Positions 1-9,550 of a stretch of DNA of 64,000 nucleotides are shown in pieces; position 1 is the stretch's first letter, and each line of letters begins with the position of its first letter. The position numbers and the translations under genes are program-made. Source of the stretch: Shinella zoogloeoides (GTDB lineage Bacteria; Pseudomonadota; Alphaproteobacteria; Rhizobiales; Rhizobiaceae); the NCBI RefSeq assembly GCF_020883495.1, contig NZ_CP086610.1:3489001-3553000 (forward strand). The letters run 5' to 3'. The notes beneath the pieces were generated by a model, which was given only the letters and a program-made list of their open reading frames with translations, did not search any database and had not been told where the DNA came from.

Positions 1-162
1 GCGCTCGCCTCGACGGCGAACTTCCTGCGCGGCCACGGCTGGAGCGCGGGTGCTGGCTATCAGCCGGGCGAGCCGAACTTCGGCGCGCTGCAGGGCTGGA
101 ACGCCGCCAGCGTCTACCAGCGCGCCATCGCCATCATCGGCGCGGAAATCGACGGCCGCTGA
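1..162 (+). CDS. Lytic murein transglycosylase (MltB/SLT_2 type), C-terminal end only
   Basis: Only the last 53 codons are present; the gene begins before the window. The visible peptide contains an STANFLRGHGW segment, then QPGEPNFGALQGWN and an AIAII helix before the TGA stop. This is how the catalytic domain of periplasmic MltB-like (SLT_2) transglycosylases ends in rhizobia, where 'ASTA-FLR-HGW' and 'L--WN-A--Y--AI' are recurrent. Such enzymes cleave the MurNAc-GlcNAc bond of peptidoglycan and leave 1,6-anhydro ends. A hairpin terminator follows about 30 bases later. The family call rests on recognising the end of the protein only; the catalytic glutamate lies outside the window. Confidence 0.7.
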   Translation, partial: ALASTANFLRGHGWSAGAGYQPGEPNFGALQGWNAASVYQRAIAIIGAEIDGR

Positions 163-190
163 TCCAGCCGCCGCGGATTCGACCTTGCTG

Positions 191-216
191 ACGCCCGGCC
201 CTGCGCCGGGCGTTTT
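191..216 (+). terminator. Terminator of the murein transglycosylase gene
   Basis: The arms CGCCCGG and CCGGGCG flank a short CTGCG loop and are followed by TTTT on the plus strand. It lies 29 bases after the stop codon of the upstream gene, so it fits an intrinsic terminator. Confidence 0.65.
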
Positions 217-235
217 GCATGATGGACGGCAACAA

Positions 236-262
236 AAAACCCGGCTGCATGAGCCGGGTTTT
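236..262 (-). terminator. Terminator of trcR (minus strand, probably bidirectional)
   Basis: Perfect 11-base arms (AAAACCCGGCT / AGCCGGGTTTT) surround a 5-base loop. Read on the minus strand the stem ends in a long T run, and it lies 25 bases after the trcR stop. The plus-strand side also ends in TTTT, so it may act both ways. Confidence 0.75.
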
Positions 263-286
263 GATGATCTGCGGTGAAGCGACGGC

Positions 287-988
287 TCAGAAGCCGTCGT
301 CTTCGTCCTCGTCCGGCGTTGCCGACTTCAGCGACTTGAGCTTGGCGAAGACGGCATCGGCGTCGATTTCCTTCTCTTCCTCGCGGTCGGTGCTGTAGGG
401 CAGCTTTTCCGTTTCCTGCGCCGATTCCAGCGTCGCGCCGAGTTCGGCGGCGGTCGGCAGCGGGCGGCCCTTCGAGGCGCGTTCGACTTCGAGGTCGAGA
501 TCGATCTGCGAGCACAGGCCGAGCGTCACCGGATCCATCGGCGTCAGGTTGGCCGAGTTCCAGTGGGTGCGTTCGCGGATCTGCTCGATCGTCGACTTGG
601 TGGTGCCGACGAGACGCGAGATCTGCGCATCCTTGAGTTCGGGATGGTTGCGCACGAGCCAGAGGATGGCGTTCGGGCGATCCTGGCGCTTGGAGACCGG
701 CGTGTAGCGCGGGCCCTTGCGCTTGGATTCCGGCACGCGGACCTTCGGCTCGGAAAGCTTCAGCTTGTGGCCCGGGTTGGATTCGGCGCGGGCGATTTCC
801 TCGCGCGAAAGCTGGCCGGTCGAGATCGGGTCGAGGCCCTTGATGCCCTGCGCCGATTCGCCGTCGGCGATGGCCTTTACCTCGAGCGGGTGCAGTTTGC
901 AGAACGTCGCGATCTGGTCGAACGACAGCGCCGTGTTGTCGACCAGCCAGACCGCGGTCGCCTTGGGCATGAGGAGCTGCTGAGCCAT
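287..988 (-). CDS. trcR: Cell-cycle transcriptional regulator TrcR (DUF1013)
   Basis: The 233-residue product matches the alphaproteobacterial DUF1013 family, now named TrcR. The N-terminus MAQQLLMPKATAVWLVDNT leads into a helix-turn-helix-like segment, and a second HTH-like stretch is visible around residues 105-140 (AILWLVRNHPEL, ISRLVGTTKSTIEQIRER). The tail is strongly acidic (DEDEDD near the end). In the family it is an essential, cell-cycle-linked DNA-binding protein; the target genes cannot be read from this sequence. The ATG is preceded by AAGGA at suitable spacing. It stands alone, divergent from acs, and ends at its own hairpin terminator. Confidence 0.85.
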   Translation of the reverse strand: MAQQLLMPKATAVWLVDNTALSFDQIATFCKLHPLEVKAIADGESAQGIKGLDPISTGQLSREEIARAESNPGHKLKLSEPKVRVPESKRKGPRYTPVSKRQDRPNAILWLVRNHPELKDAQISRLVGTTKSTIEQIRERTHWNSANLTPMDPVTLGLCSQIDLDLEVERASKGRPLPTAAELGATLESAQETEKLPYSTDREEEKEIDADAVFAKLKSLKSATPDEDEDDGF

Positions 989-1217
989 GGATATAATCCT
1001 TCTGTCCGTCCGCGCCGGTGTCGCGGGCCGTGGGGTGTAACCACTATTTTCCGGGAATTGCGCCCTCTATAACGCCACCGCCGCAGAAATGCAATTCTTC
1101 AAGAGCAAATGACCTTTTGTCTAATTGCCCGACTGCCTTGACCTGTTATGTATGGGCTAGGAGCCGCGGGGGCCGGAGGAGCTCGGCCGCCGTGAATTGC
1201 AGTTTAGGGAGGAATCC

Positions 1218-3173
1218 ATGTCCGCAAAGACCTATCCGGTCCTGAAGTCCGCGAAGAACCGCACGCTGATGGACAACGACACCTATCAGAAATGGTATCG
1301 CGAAAGCGTCGAGAACCCGGAGCGCTTCTGGGACAAGCACGGCATGCGGATCGACTGGTTCAAGCCCTATACCAAGGTGAAGAACACCTCGTTCACCGGC
1401 AAGGTACCGATCAAGTGGTACGAGGACGGCATCACCAACGTCTCCTACAACTGTATCGACCGCCACCTGAAGGCGCATGGTGACGATGTCGCCATCATCT
1501 GGGAAGGCGACAACCCCTATATCGACAAGAAGATCACCTATAACGAGCTTTACGAACACGTCTGCCGCATGGCGAACGTGATGAAGAAGCATGGCGTGAA
1601 GAAGGGCGACCGCGTCACCATCTACATGCCGATGATCCCGGAAGCGGCCTATGCGATGCTCGCCTGCTCGCGCATCGGCGCCGTGCATTCCGTCGTCTTC
1701 GGCGGCTTCTCGCCGGATGCGCTGGCCGGCCGCATCGTCGACTGCGAATCCACCTTCGTCATCACCTGCGACGAGGGCGTGCGCGGCGGCAAGCCGATCC
1801 CGCTGAAGGAAAACACCGACACGGCCATCGACATCGCCGCCAAGAACCACGTCATCGTCAACAAGGTGCTGGTCGTGCGCCGCACCGGCGGCAAGATCGG
1901 CTGGGCGCCGGGCCGCGACATCTGGCACCACCAGGAAGTGCTGACCGTGCCGCGCGATTGTCCGCCGGCGAAGATGAAGGCCGAAGACCCGCTCTTCATC
2001 CTCTACACCTCCGGCTCGACCGGCAAGCCGAAGGGCGTGCTGCACACGACGGGCGGCTATCTCGTCTATGCCTCGATGACGCACAAATACGTCTTCGACT
2101 ACCAGGACGGCGACGTCTACTGGTGCACGGCGGATGTGGGCTGGGTCACCGGCCATTCCTACATCGTCTACGGCCCGCTGGCGAACCGCGCGACCACGCT
2201 GATGTTCGAAGGCATTCCGAACTTCCCCGATGCCGGCCGCTTCTGGGAAGTGGTCGACAAGCACAAGGTCAACATCTTCTACACCGCGCCGACGGCGATC
2301 CGCGCGCTGATGGGCGCCGGCGACGAGTTCGTGAAGCGCTCCAGCCGCTCCTCGGTCCGCCTGCTCGGCTCGGTCGGCGAACCGATCAACCCGGAGGCCT
2401 GGGAATGGTATTACAACGTGGTCGGCGAAGGCCGCTCGCCGATCGTCGATACCTGGTGGCAGACGGAGACCGGCGCGGCGCTCATCACGCCGCTGCCGGG
2501 CGCGACGGACCTGAAGCCCGGCTCCGCCACGCGGCCGTTCTTCGGCGTCCAGCCCCAGCTCGTCGACAACGAGGGCAAGGTGCTGGAGGGCGTCGCCGAC
2601 GGCAATCTCTGCATCATCGATAGCTGGCCGGGCCAGGCGCGCACGGTCTATGGCGACCACAAGCGCTTCGTCGAAACCTACTTCTCCACCTACAAGGGCA
2701 AGTATTTCACCGGCGACGGCTGCCGCCGCGACGAGGACGGCTATTACTGGATCACCGGCCGCGTCGACGACGTGCTCAACATTTCCGGCCACCGCCTCGG
2801 CACGGCGGAAATCGAATCGGCGCTCGTCTCGCACCACCTCGTCTCGGAAGCCGCCGTCGTCGGCTATCCGCACAGCCTCAAGGGCCAGGGCATCTACTGC
2901 TATGTCTCGCTGATGGCCGGCGAAGAGGGCACGGAGGCGCTGCGCCAGGATCTCGTCAAGCATGTGCGCCGGGAAATCGGCCCCATCGCGACGCCGGACA
3001 AGATCCAGTTCGCACCCGGCCTGCCGAAGACCCGCTCGGGCAAGATCATGCGCCGCATCCTGCGCAAGATCGCCGAGGACGATTTCGGCTCGCTCGGCGA
3101 CACCTCGACGCTGGCCGATCCGGGCGTCGTGGACGATCTCATCGCCAACCGCCAGAACAAGGCCGCCGGCTGA
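1218..3173 (+). CDS. acs: Acetyl-CoA synthetase
   Basis: This 651-residue AMP-forming ligase activates acetate: acetate + ATP + CoA gives acetyl-CoA + AMP + PPi. The adenylate-forming signature [11 protein letters not shown] is near residue 263, and the C-terminal [10 protein letters not shown] carries the catalytic lysine that is acetylated as a regulatory switch in this family. Length and colinearity are typical of Acs. I chose the ATG at 1218 because GGGAGGA lies just upstream; an in-frame start seven codons earlier lacks such a site. The gene is monocistronic, divergent from trcR, and ends at a perfect hairpin. In this setting it likely supports growth on acetate and recovery of acetate from overflow. 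Confidence 0.95.
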   Translation: MSAKTYPVLKSAKNRTLMDNDTYQKWYRESVENPERFWDKHGMRIDWFKPYTKVKNTSFTGKVPIKWYEDGITNVSYNCIDRHLKAHGDDVAIIWEGDNPYIDKKITYNELYEHVCRMANVMKKHGVKKGDRVTIYMPMIPEAAYAMLACSRIGAVHSVVFGGFSPDALAGRIVDCESTFVITCDEGVRGGKPIPLKENTDTAIDIAAKNHVIVNKVLVVRRTGGKIGWAPGRDIWHHQEVLTVPRDCPPAKMKAEDPLFILYTSGSTGKPKGVLHTTGGYLVYASMTHKYVFDYQDGDVYWCTADVGWVTGHSYIVYGPLANRATTLMFEGIPNFPDAGRFWEVVDKHKVNIFYTAPTAIRALMGAGDEFVKRSSRSSVRLLGSVGEPINPEAWEWYYNVVGEGRSPIVDTWWQTETGAALITPLPGATDLKPGSATRPFFGVQPQLVDNEGKVLEGVADGNLCIIDSWPGQARTVYGDHKRFVETYFSTYKGKYFTGDGCRRDEDGYYWITGRVDDVLNISGHRLGTAEIESALVSHHLVSEAAVVGYPHSLKGQGIYCYVSLMAGEEGTEALRQDLVKHVRREIGPIATPDKIQFAPGLPKTRSGKIMRRILRKIAEDDFGSLGDTSTLADPGVVDDLIANRQNKAAG

Positions 3174-3194
3174 CCGGCCCTTCCGGAAAACGCG

Positions 3195-3220
3195 AAACGG
3201 CGGCCAATGGCCGCCGTTTT
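3195..3220. terminator. Bidirectional terminator between acs and the SdhAF4-like gene
   Basis: The stem AAACGGCGGCC / GGCCGCCGTTTT with an AAT loop lies between two convergent genes, 22 bases after the acs stop. It has A's on one flank and T's on the other, so it can serve both strands. Confidence 0.8.
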
Positions 3221-3249
3221 CATTTCAGGCTGCATGAAACCGGGTGGTC

Positions 3250-3447
3250 TCAGAAGTCGATCGCCCGGCCCTTGATCTCCCAGTCGCCGAAGCGCGCCGG
3301 ATCCTCGCCGCCGCGTCCGCCGATCTCCGGCGCACGCTCGACGGGCTGCGCCGCCTTGCGCCGCTCCTCGGCCTCCTGCAGCGCGCGCTGGGCGGCCGGC
3401 GAAAGCACCTTGCGGCCATCGGAATGATTGTCGTTGTCGCTTTGCAT
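3250..3447 (-). CDS. SdhAF4-like succinate dehydrogenase assembly factor (DUF1674)
   Basis: This small protein of 65 residues (69 if the ATG at 3459 is used) ends in RGGEDPARFGDWEIKGRAIDF, the hallmark of DUF1674. Eukaryotic and bacterial members of this family chaperone the flavinylated SdhA subunit during complex II assembly. The first part is polar and probably disordered (ALQEAEERRKAAQ). For the start at 3459 the GGGAAGG sequence abuts the ATG and is too close; for 3447 it lies about 11 bases away, so I prefer 3447, but this is uncertain. No sdh genes are in the window. It is divergent from htpX, with a parS-like site between them. Confidence 0.8.
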   Translation of the reverse strand: MQSDNDNHSDGRKVLSPAAQRALQEAEERRKAAQPVERAPEIGGRGGEDPARFGDWEIKGRAIDF

Positions 3448-3530
3448 GAAATTCGGCATCCTTCCCGGATATTGAAGAATTCCTCTCGGCTTACCATCAT
3501 ATAGGGACGTCGGCGCAGCCTGGAAAGCGC

Positions 3531-3546
3531 TGATTCACGTGAAACG
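3531..3546. promoter_or_regulatory. parS: parS-like ParB-binding site 1
   Basis: TGATTCACGTGAAACG matches the parS consensus TGTTTCACGTGAAACA at 14 of 16 positions, with the central TTCACGTGAA intact. It lies between the SdhAF4-like gene and htpX. It is the outlying site, about 28 kb from the predicted origin, and the weakest of the five. Confidence 0.65.
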
Positions 3547-3606
3547 CGCCCTTGAAAACAAGGGCGGAGCAAGCCGGCGGGAAGGCCGGACAGGAGTCGA
3601 AGACCC

Positions 3607-4572
3607 ATGAACATCGTTCGCACAGCCATGCTGCTCGCCGTCATGACGGCGCTTTTCATGGGGGTGGGCCTGCTCATCGGCGGCAAGGGCGGCATGATGA
3701 TCGCGCTGCTCGTCGCGGTCGCCATGAACTTCTTCTCCTACTGGAACTCCGACCGCATGGTGCTGTCCATGTACGGCGCCAAGGAGGTCGACGAGCGCTC
3801 GGCGCCGGAATATTACGGCATCGTGCGCGACCTTGCGGCGCGCGCCGGCCTGCCCATGCCGCGCGTCTTCGTCATCAACAGCGACCAGCCGAATGCCTTT
3901 GCCACCGGCCGCAACCCGCAGAACGCCGCCGTCGCCGCCTCCACCGGCCTTCTCCAGGCGCTGAGCTACGAGGAAGTGGCGGGCGTGATGGCGCATGAAC
4001 TCGCCCATATCCAGAACCGCGACACACTGACCATGACGCTGACGGCGACGATTGCCGGCGCGATCTCCATGCTCGCCAACTTCGCCATGTTCTTCGGCGG
4101 CGGCCACAACCGCGAGAACAACAACCCGCTCGGCTTCATCGGCGTGCTGATCGCCATGATCGTCGCACCCTTCGCCGCCATGCTGGTGCAGATGGCCATC
4201 AGCCGCACGCGCGAATATTCCGCCGACAGGCGCGGCGCGGAAATCTGCGGCAACCCGCTCTGGCTCGCCTCGGCGCTGAAGAAGATCGCCATTGCCGCCG
4301 GCCGCATCCCCAACGACGCCGCCGAGCACAACCCGGCGACGGCCCATATGTTCATCATCAATCCGCTCTCGGGCGAGCGCATGGACAACCTGTTCTCCAC
4401 CCATCCGAACACGGAAAACCGCATCGCCGCGCTGCAGGAAATGGCGCAGGGCATGCAGGCGCGCTCGACGGAACCCGTCCGGGCTGATAATCCGGTGCGC
4501 AAATCGCGCTCCGTACCGACGACGGGCTGGGGACGCGGTGGTTCCGAACCACCTAAAGGTCCCTGGTCTTGA
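3607..4572 (+). CDS. htpX: Membrane zinc metalloprotease HtpX
   Basis: The 321-residue M48B protease has two N-terminal membrane segments (residues about 5-20 and 23-43) followed by the catalytic motif HELAH at residues 130-134. Two more hydrophobic segments lie around 145-165 and 175-195, and SADRRGAE supplies the third zinc ligand. HtpX degrades damaged inner-membrane proteins alongside FtsH on the cytoplasmic side. The C-terminal tail (about 280-321) is basic and polar. Its stop overlaps the TTG start of rsmB, so the two genes are probably translationally coupled. This pairing is common in rhizobia. Confidence 0.93.
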   Translation: MNIVRTAMLLAVMTALFMGVGLLIGGKGGMMIALLVAVAMNFFSYWNSDRMVLSMYGAKEVDERSAPEYYGIVRDLAARAGLPMPRVFVINSDQPNAFATGRNPQNAAVAASTGLLQALSYEEVAGVMAHELAHIQNRDTLTMTLTATIAGAISMLANFAMFFGGGHNRENNNPLGFIGVLIAMIVAPFAAMLVQMAISRTREYSADRRGAEICGNPLWLASALKKIAIAAGRIPNDAAEHNPATAHMFIINPLSGERMDNLFSTHPNTENRIAALQEMAQGMQARSTEPVRADNPVRKSRSVPTTGWGRGGSEPPKGPWS

Positions 4573-5975
4573 ACGACGACAGAAGAAGAGCACATCCCAA
4601 ACGGCACCGCGGCGGCAAAGGCCCGAAACCCGAAGCCGCCGATACCGCGAACCAGCCGGAAAAGCCCGGCCTTCGCGCCCGGCAAGCCGCCGCGAAAATC
4701 CTTGCGGCCGTGGTGGACCGCCGCACGCCGCTCGACGGCATGCTGGACCTTGAGAACGGCAACCCCGCCTATCGCCAGCTCAATGACGCCGACCGCGCGC
4801 TGGTGCGCGCCATCCTCAACACGGCGCTGCGCCATCTGCCCCGCATCGAGGCGATCCTCGATACGCTGGTCGGCACGCCGCTGCCGGAGGGCGCGCGGGC
4901 GCTGCATCATGTGCTGACGGTCGCCGCCGCGCAGATCCTCTATCTCGACGTACCGGACCACTCCGCCGTCGACCTTGCCGTGGAACAGGCCCAGCTCGAC
5001 CCCCGCAACCGCCGTTTCGCCAGCCTCACCAATGCCGTGCTGCGCCGCCTGTCGCGCGAAAAGGCCTCGCACCTGACGGCGACCCGCACCGTCTCCGTCA
5101 TTCCGCCGTGGTTCCACGAGCGGCTCATCGCCGTCTACGGCACGGACCATGCGGCCCGTATCGCCGCATCGCTGCTGGAACCCTCCTCTATCGACCTCAC
5201 CGTCAAATCCGATGCGGAAGGCTGGGCCGCCCGGCTCGGCGGCCTCGTCCTGCCGACCGGCTCCGTGCGCCTTCCCACCGCCTCCGGCGCCATTCCGGCT
5301 CTCGAAGGGTTCGAAGCCGGCGAATGGTGGGTGCAGGATGCCGCCGCGAGCCTGCCGGCGAAGCTCTTCGACGACCTTGCCGGCAAGCGGGTCGTCGATC
5401 TGTGCGCCGCGCCCGGCGGCAAGACGGCGCAGCTTGCGCTGGCCGGCGGCGACGTGACCGCCCTCGACCAGTCCGCCAACCGCCTGAAGCGGCTTGTCGG
5501 CAATCTCGGCCGCCTCAACCTTCCGGTCGCGGTCGTCGAAGCCAACATGGCGGATTACAGGCCGGACGAACTCTTCGACGCCGCCCTTCTCGATGCGCCA
5601 TGCTCGTCCACCGGCACGATCCGCAAGCACCCGGACGTGCTCTGGACCAAGGGCCCGGAAGACATCGAAAAGCTCGCCCGCCTCCAGGAACGGCTGCTGC
5701 GCCATGCGATGACGCTGGTCAAACCGGGTGGGGAACTCGTCTTTTCCAACTGCTCGCTCGATCCGAGTGAGGGCGAGGAGATGGTGTCCCGCGTGCTCGC
5801 CGACAATCCCTCCTGGCGGATCGAGCCTGTCGATCCCGCCAACTGGCCGGGGCTGGAGGCCGCGATCACGCCCCGCGGCGAATTCCGCACCACACCCGCC
5901 ATGCTGCCCGCAACCGCCACGCATGCCGGCGGCGTGGACGGTTTCTATGCGGTGCGGTTGCGCAATGGCGCATGA
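4569..5975 (+). CDS. rsmB: 16S rRNA (cytosine-C5) methyltransferase, RsmB/NOL1-NOP2-Sun family
   Basis: The 468-residue protein has a basic tail (1-40), a NusB-like RNA-binding domain (about 43-170) and a SAM-dependent methyltransferase domain (about 255-468). The SAM site is [12 protein letters not shown]. Both family cysteines are present: C345 in DAPCSSTG and C395 in [10 protein letters not shown]; one attacks cytosine C6 and the other releases the product. The order NusB domain then methyltransferase is that of RsmB, which makes m5C967 in 16S rRNA. The apparent start is TTG, overlapping the htpX stop (TTGA). Target specificity is inferred from the domain order. Confidence 0.9.
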   Translation: MNDDRRRAHPKRHRGGKGPKPEAADTANQPEKPGLRARQAAAKILAAVVDRRTPLDGMLDLENGNPAYRQLNDADRALVRAILNTALRHLPRIEAILDTLVGTPLPEGARALHHVLTVAAAQILYLDVPDHSAVDLAVEQAQLDPRNRRFASLTNAVLRRLSREKASHLTATRTVSVIPPWFHERLIAVYGTDHAARIAASLLEPSSIDLTVKSDAEGWAARLGGLVLPTGSVRLPTASGAIPALEGFEAGEWWVQDAAASLPAKLFDDLAGKRVVDLCAAPGGKTAQLALAGGDVTALDQSANRLKRLVGNLGRLNLPVAVVEANMADYRPDELFDAALLDAPCSSTGTIRKHPDVLWTKGPEDIEKLARLQERLLRHAMTLVKPGGELVFSNCSLDPSEGEEMVSRVLADNPSWRIEPVDPANWPGLEAAITPRGEFRTTPAMLPATATHAGGVDGFYAVRLRNGA

Positions 5976-6078
5976 GGAAAAGACGGCGCGCCACCGTCAT
6001 CAACAGTCCATAAGCGTCGATGAATTGACGCCGCTTGCCTCCTCGGCCTACCAATAGGCTTGGAGGCATTCTTTAACC

Positions 6079-7758
6079 ATGCAGCTTTCCGACCGGCAGC
6101 GGCTTTCCTATCTCTATCTGCGTGAGGGTTGGCGCCGGTTCTCGCGAAGGCTTGCCTTGGGCCGAATCAGCGCCATGCGCTTTTCCGGCGGCACGCCGGA
6201 GCGCCTTGTCGTCGCCCCGACGGACCTGCACCCCGCCGATCCCTTCGCCGGCGAAGAAATCGCCGCCGGGCGCTTTCCGCTTGCCGGCCGTGTGCTGGAA
6301 TGCGACGGCGAATCGCCCTTCGCGCTGGAGCTTCCTTCCGAGGAATTCGCCGTTCGCCTGCATTCCTTCGGCTGGCTGCGCCACATGCGGCTGGTCGATC
6401 CCGAAAAGGCGTCGCATACGGCGCGTTTCATCGTCGACGACTGGCTGCAGAGCCATGGCCGCGTCATCGGCGGCCTCGCCTGGCGGCCGGATATCACGGC
6501 CAAGCGCATCATCGCATGGCTTTCCCATTCGCCGGTCGTGCTGAAGGACGCCGACTATCCCTTCTACCGGCGCTTCCTGAAGAGCCTCGCCTTCCAGGTG
6601 CGTTACCTGCGCCATGTGGCGGACACGACGCGCGACGGCGAGCAGCGGCTGCGCGTGCGCATCGCGCTTTCCATGGCCTCCATCGCCATTCCGTCCTCGC
6701 CCTCCAAGATGCGCAAGGCCGCGCGCAATCTGGACGAGGAGCTGGACCGCCAGATCCTGCCCGACGGCGGCCATTGCTCGCGCAACCCCCGCGCGGCGCT
6801 GGACCTGCTGCTCGACCTGCTGCCGCTGCGCCAGACCTATGTCAATCTCGGCCACGACATGCCCTCGCAGCTCATTCCCTGCATCGACCGCATCTTCCCG
6901 GCGCTGCGCTTCTTCCGCCACCAGGGCGGGGAACTCGCCCTCTTCAACGGCGCGACCTATACGCTGGCCAACGAGCTGATGTCGGTGCTGCGCTACGACG
7001 AGACGGGCGGCGCGCCCTTCAAGGCGCTGCCCTCGATCAACTACGACCGGCTCGCCGTGAAGGAGACGGTCGTGCTGATGGATACGGGCGTGCCGAAATC
7101 CGTCGACCTGTCCTCGACGGCGGCAGCCGGCACGCTCTCCATCGAGATGTCCTCCGGCAAGAACCGCTTCATCGTCAATTCCGGCCGTCCGCGCTTTGCC
7201 GGCGAGGCCATGCGGCAGATGTCGCGCATGACGGCGGCCCATTCGGTCGCGACGCTGAACGACACCTCGTCCTCGCGCATCTCGACCGCCCGTTTCCTCG
7301 GCCCCATCGTCATCGGCGGCGTCGGCAAGGTGACCGTCTCGCGCACCGAACGCGATTCCGGCGCCGATGGCATCACGGCCAGCCACGACGGCTACCTGAA
7401 ACGCTTCGGCCTCCTTTACGAGCGCGATATTCTCGTCGCACCCTCCGGCAGCGAGATCCGCGGCCGCGAACGCTTCCTCAAGCCCGGCAATCCGCATGCG
7501 CCGGTCGAGGGCATGGCGGTGGTGCGGTTCCATATCCATCCGGCCATCCAGATCTACCCCGCGACCGAGAACGAGGCCCGGCTCGTCGCGCCCGACGGCG
7601 AGGCCTGGGCGCTGACCTGCCTCGATGTGCCGGTGGAGGAGGAAGACGACGTGTTCTTCGCCGACCCTTCCGGCGTGCGCGCTTCCCGGCAACTGACCCT
7701 CACAATGCCGCTCGGCACGACGCCGGAAGTGCAGTGGTCGCTGGTGCGGCGGCGCTAG
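6079..7758 (+). CDS. Heparinase II/III family protein
   Basis: The 559-residue protein resembles the alginate-lyase/heparinase II/III superfamily: an alpha-helical region (about 90-270, with [14 protein letters not shown] and [18 protein letters not shown]) is followed by a beta-sandwich region (about 330-540, with [17 protein letters not shown]). The YLREGWRRF start is typical of the rhizobial members found next to purH. No signal peptide is visible, which is odd for a polysaccharide lyase; a cytosolic or unknown export route is possible. The substrate cannot be read from sequence. It follows rsmB by 104 bases and may be co-transcribed. Confidence 0.82.
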   Translation: MQLSDRQRLSYLYLREGWRRFSRRLALGRISAMRFSGGTPERLVVAPTDLHPADPFAGEEIAAGRFPLAGRVLECDGESPFALELPSEEFAVRLHSFGWLRHMRLVDPEKASHTARFIVDDWLQSHGRVIGGLAWRPDITAKRIIAWLSHSPVVLKDADYPFYRRFLKSLAFQVRYLRHVADTTRDGEQRLRVRIALSMASIAIPSSPSKMRKAARNLDEELDRQILPDGGHCSRNPRAALDLLLDLLPLRQTYVNLGHDMPSQLIPCIDRIFPALRFFRHQGGELALFNGATYTLANELMSVLRYDETGGAPFKALPSINYDRLAVKETVVLMDTGVPKSVDLSSTAAAGTLSIEMSSGKNRFIVNSGRPRFAGEAMRQMSRMTAAHSVATLNDTSSSRISTARFLGPIVIGGVGKVTVSRTERDSGADGITASHDGYLKRFGLLYERDILVAPSGSEIRGRERFLKPGNPHAPVEGMAVVRFHIHPAIQIYPATENEARLVAPDGEAWALTCLDVPVEEEDDVFFADPSGVRASRQLTLTMPLGTTPEVQWSLVRRR

Positions 7759-7891
7759 AACATTTCCGGCGCAAGCGCTTCCCTTCCGTGGCCATTGCGC
7801 CCTTTCGCGGTTTTCTCCGCGCCATGCCTGTGATAACGGGGCGCATGACCATCCGGCCCTCCTCCCGGGCCTGCCAGAACGGAGCGTCCCC

Positions 7892-9502
7892 ATGGCCGTC
7901 ATTTCCAAGAAAATTCCCGCCCCCGATCGCGTCGCCGTGCGCACTGCGCTTCTGTCGGTCTCCGACAAGGCCGGCGTCGTCGAGCTTGCCAGGGCGCTTG
8001 CCGAAAAGGGCGTGCGCCTGCTTTCGACCGGCGGCACGCACAAGGCGCTGCGCGATGCAGGCCTCGAGGTGACGGACGTTTCGGAAGTAACCGGCTTCCC
8101 GGAAATCATGGACGGCCGCGTCAAGACGCTGCACCCTTCCGTTCACGGCGGCCTGCTGGCGATCCGCGACGACGCCGAGCATGTCGAGGCGATGAAGGCG
8201 CATGGCATCGGCGCGATCGACCTTGCGGTCATCAACCTCTATCCCTTCGAGGAAGTGCGCGCCAAGGGCGGCGACTATCCGACGACCGTCGAGAATATCG
8301 ATATCGGCGGCCCGGCGATGATCCGCGCCTCGGCCAAGAACCATGCCTATGTGACCATCGTCACCGACCCAGCCGACTATTCCGCCCTGCTGGAGGAACT
8401 GGCCGACGGTTCGACCTCCTACGCCTTCCGCCAGCGCATGGCCGCCAAGGCCTATGCCCGCACCGCGGCCTATGACGCGGCGATCTCCAACTGGTTCGCC
8501 GAGGCGCTGGATATCGCGATGCCGCGCCACCGCGTTCTCGGCGGCGTTCTGAAGGAAGAGATGCGCTACGGCGAGAACCCGCACCAGAAGGCGGGCTTCT
8601 ACGTCACCGGCGAAAACCGCCCCGGCGTCGCCACCGCGACGCTGCTGCAGGGCAAGCAGCTCTCCTATAACAACATCAACGACACGGACGCCGCCTTCGA
8701 GCTGGTCGCCGAGTTCCTGCCGGAGAACGGCCCGGCCTGCGCGATCATCAAGCACGCCAATCCCTGCGGCGTCGCCACCGGCAAGACGCTGAAGGACGCC
8801 TATGCGCGGGCGCTCGCCTGCGACCCGGTCTCCGCCTTCGGCGGCATCATCGCGCTCAACTCGACGCTGGACGGCGAGACGGCGGAGGAAATCGTAAAAC
8901 TCTTCACCGAAGTCATCATCGCGCCGGACGCGGACGAGAAGGCCCGCGCCATCATCGCTTCCAAGCCGAACCTGCGCCTGCTGGTGACGGGCGCGCTGCC
9001 CGATCCGCGCGTGCCCGGCCTTTCCGCCAAGACCGTTTCCGGCGGCCTGCTGGTGCAGAGCCGCGACAACGGCATGGTCGAGGACCTGGAGCTGAAGGTC
9101 GTAACCAAGCGCGCGCCGACGGCGCAGGAGCTTGTGGACATGAAGTTCGCCTTCAAGGTGGCCAAGCACGTCAAGTCGAATGCCGTGGTCTATGCCAAGG
9201 ACGGCCAGACGGCGGGTATCGGCGCCGGCCAGATGAGCCGCGTCGATTCCGCCCGCATCGCCGGCCTGAAGGCCGAGGAAGCCGCAAGGGCCATGGGCCT
9301 TGCCGAACCGCTGACGCGCGGCTCCGCCGTCGCCTCCGAAGCCTTCCTGCCCTTCGCGGACGGCCTCCTCTCGGCGATCGCCGCCGGCGCGACGGCCGTC
9401 ATCCAGCCGGGCGGCTCGATGCGCGACGCGGAAGTCATCGCCGCGGCAGACGAGGCGGGTGTCGCCATGGTCTTTACCGGCATGCGCCACTTCCGCCACT
9501 AA
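7892..9502 (+). CDS. purH: Bifunctional AICAR formyltransferase/IMP cyclohydrolase
   Basis: PurH carries out the last two steps of purine synthesis: AICAR is formylated with 10-formyl-THF and FAICAR is closed to IMP. The 536 residues are full length. The N-terminal MGS-like cyclohydrolase domain shows [18 protein letters not shown] and [11 protein letters not shown]. The transformylase domain carries KHANPCG starting at residue 287 and [21 protein letters not shown]. The C-terminal [10 protein letters not shown] and [11 protein letters not shown] are characteristic. It ends at a shared hairpin facing the convergent MFS gene. Confidence 0.97.
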   Translation: MAVISKKIPAPDRVAVRTALLSVSDKAGVVELARALAEKGVRLLSTGGTHKALRDAGLEVTDVSEVTGFPEIMDGRVKTLHPSVHGGLLAIRDDAEHVEAMKAHGIGAIDLAVINLYPFEEVRAKGGDYPTTVENIDIGGPAMIRASAKNHAYVTIVTDPADYSALLEELADGSTSYAFRQRMAAKAYARTAAYDAAISNWFAEALDIAMPRHRVLGGVLKEEMRYGENPHQKAGFYVTGENRPGVATATLLQGKQLSYNNINDTDAAFELVAEFLPENGPACAIIKHANPCGVATGKTLKDAYARALACDPVSAFGGIIALNSTLDGETAEEIVKLFTEVIIAPDADEKARAIIASKPNLRLLVTGALPDPRVPGLSAKTVSGGLLVQSRDNGMVEDLELKVVTKRAPTAQELVDMKFAFKVAKHVKSNAVVYAKDGQTAGIGAGQMSRVDSARIAGLKAEEAARAMGLAEPLTRGSAVASEAFLPFADGLLSAIAAGATAVIQPGGSMRDAEVIAAADEAGVAMVFTGMRHFRH

Positions 9503-9522
9503 GCCTCGGCTTTACCTAACTG

Positions 9523-9545
9523 AAACGCCCCGAAAGGGGCGTTTT
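9523..9545. terminator. Bidirectional terminator between purH and the MFS gene
   Basis: Nine-base arms AAACGCCCC / GGGGCGTTT enclose a GAAA tetraloop and are followed by a further T. It lies 20 bases after the purH stop and just before the convergent MFS stop at 9551, so both genes probably use it. Confidence 0.8.
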
Positions 9546-9550
9546 GCGTT

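Noticed and set aside
1146..2963. 605-codon frame opposite acs
   Set aside because: It is a shadow of acs; composition is biased and no family is recognisable. The same reasoning applies to long antisense frames opposite gyrB, leuS, the ABC transporter and phaZ.
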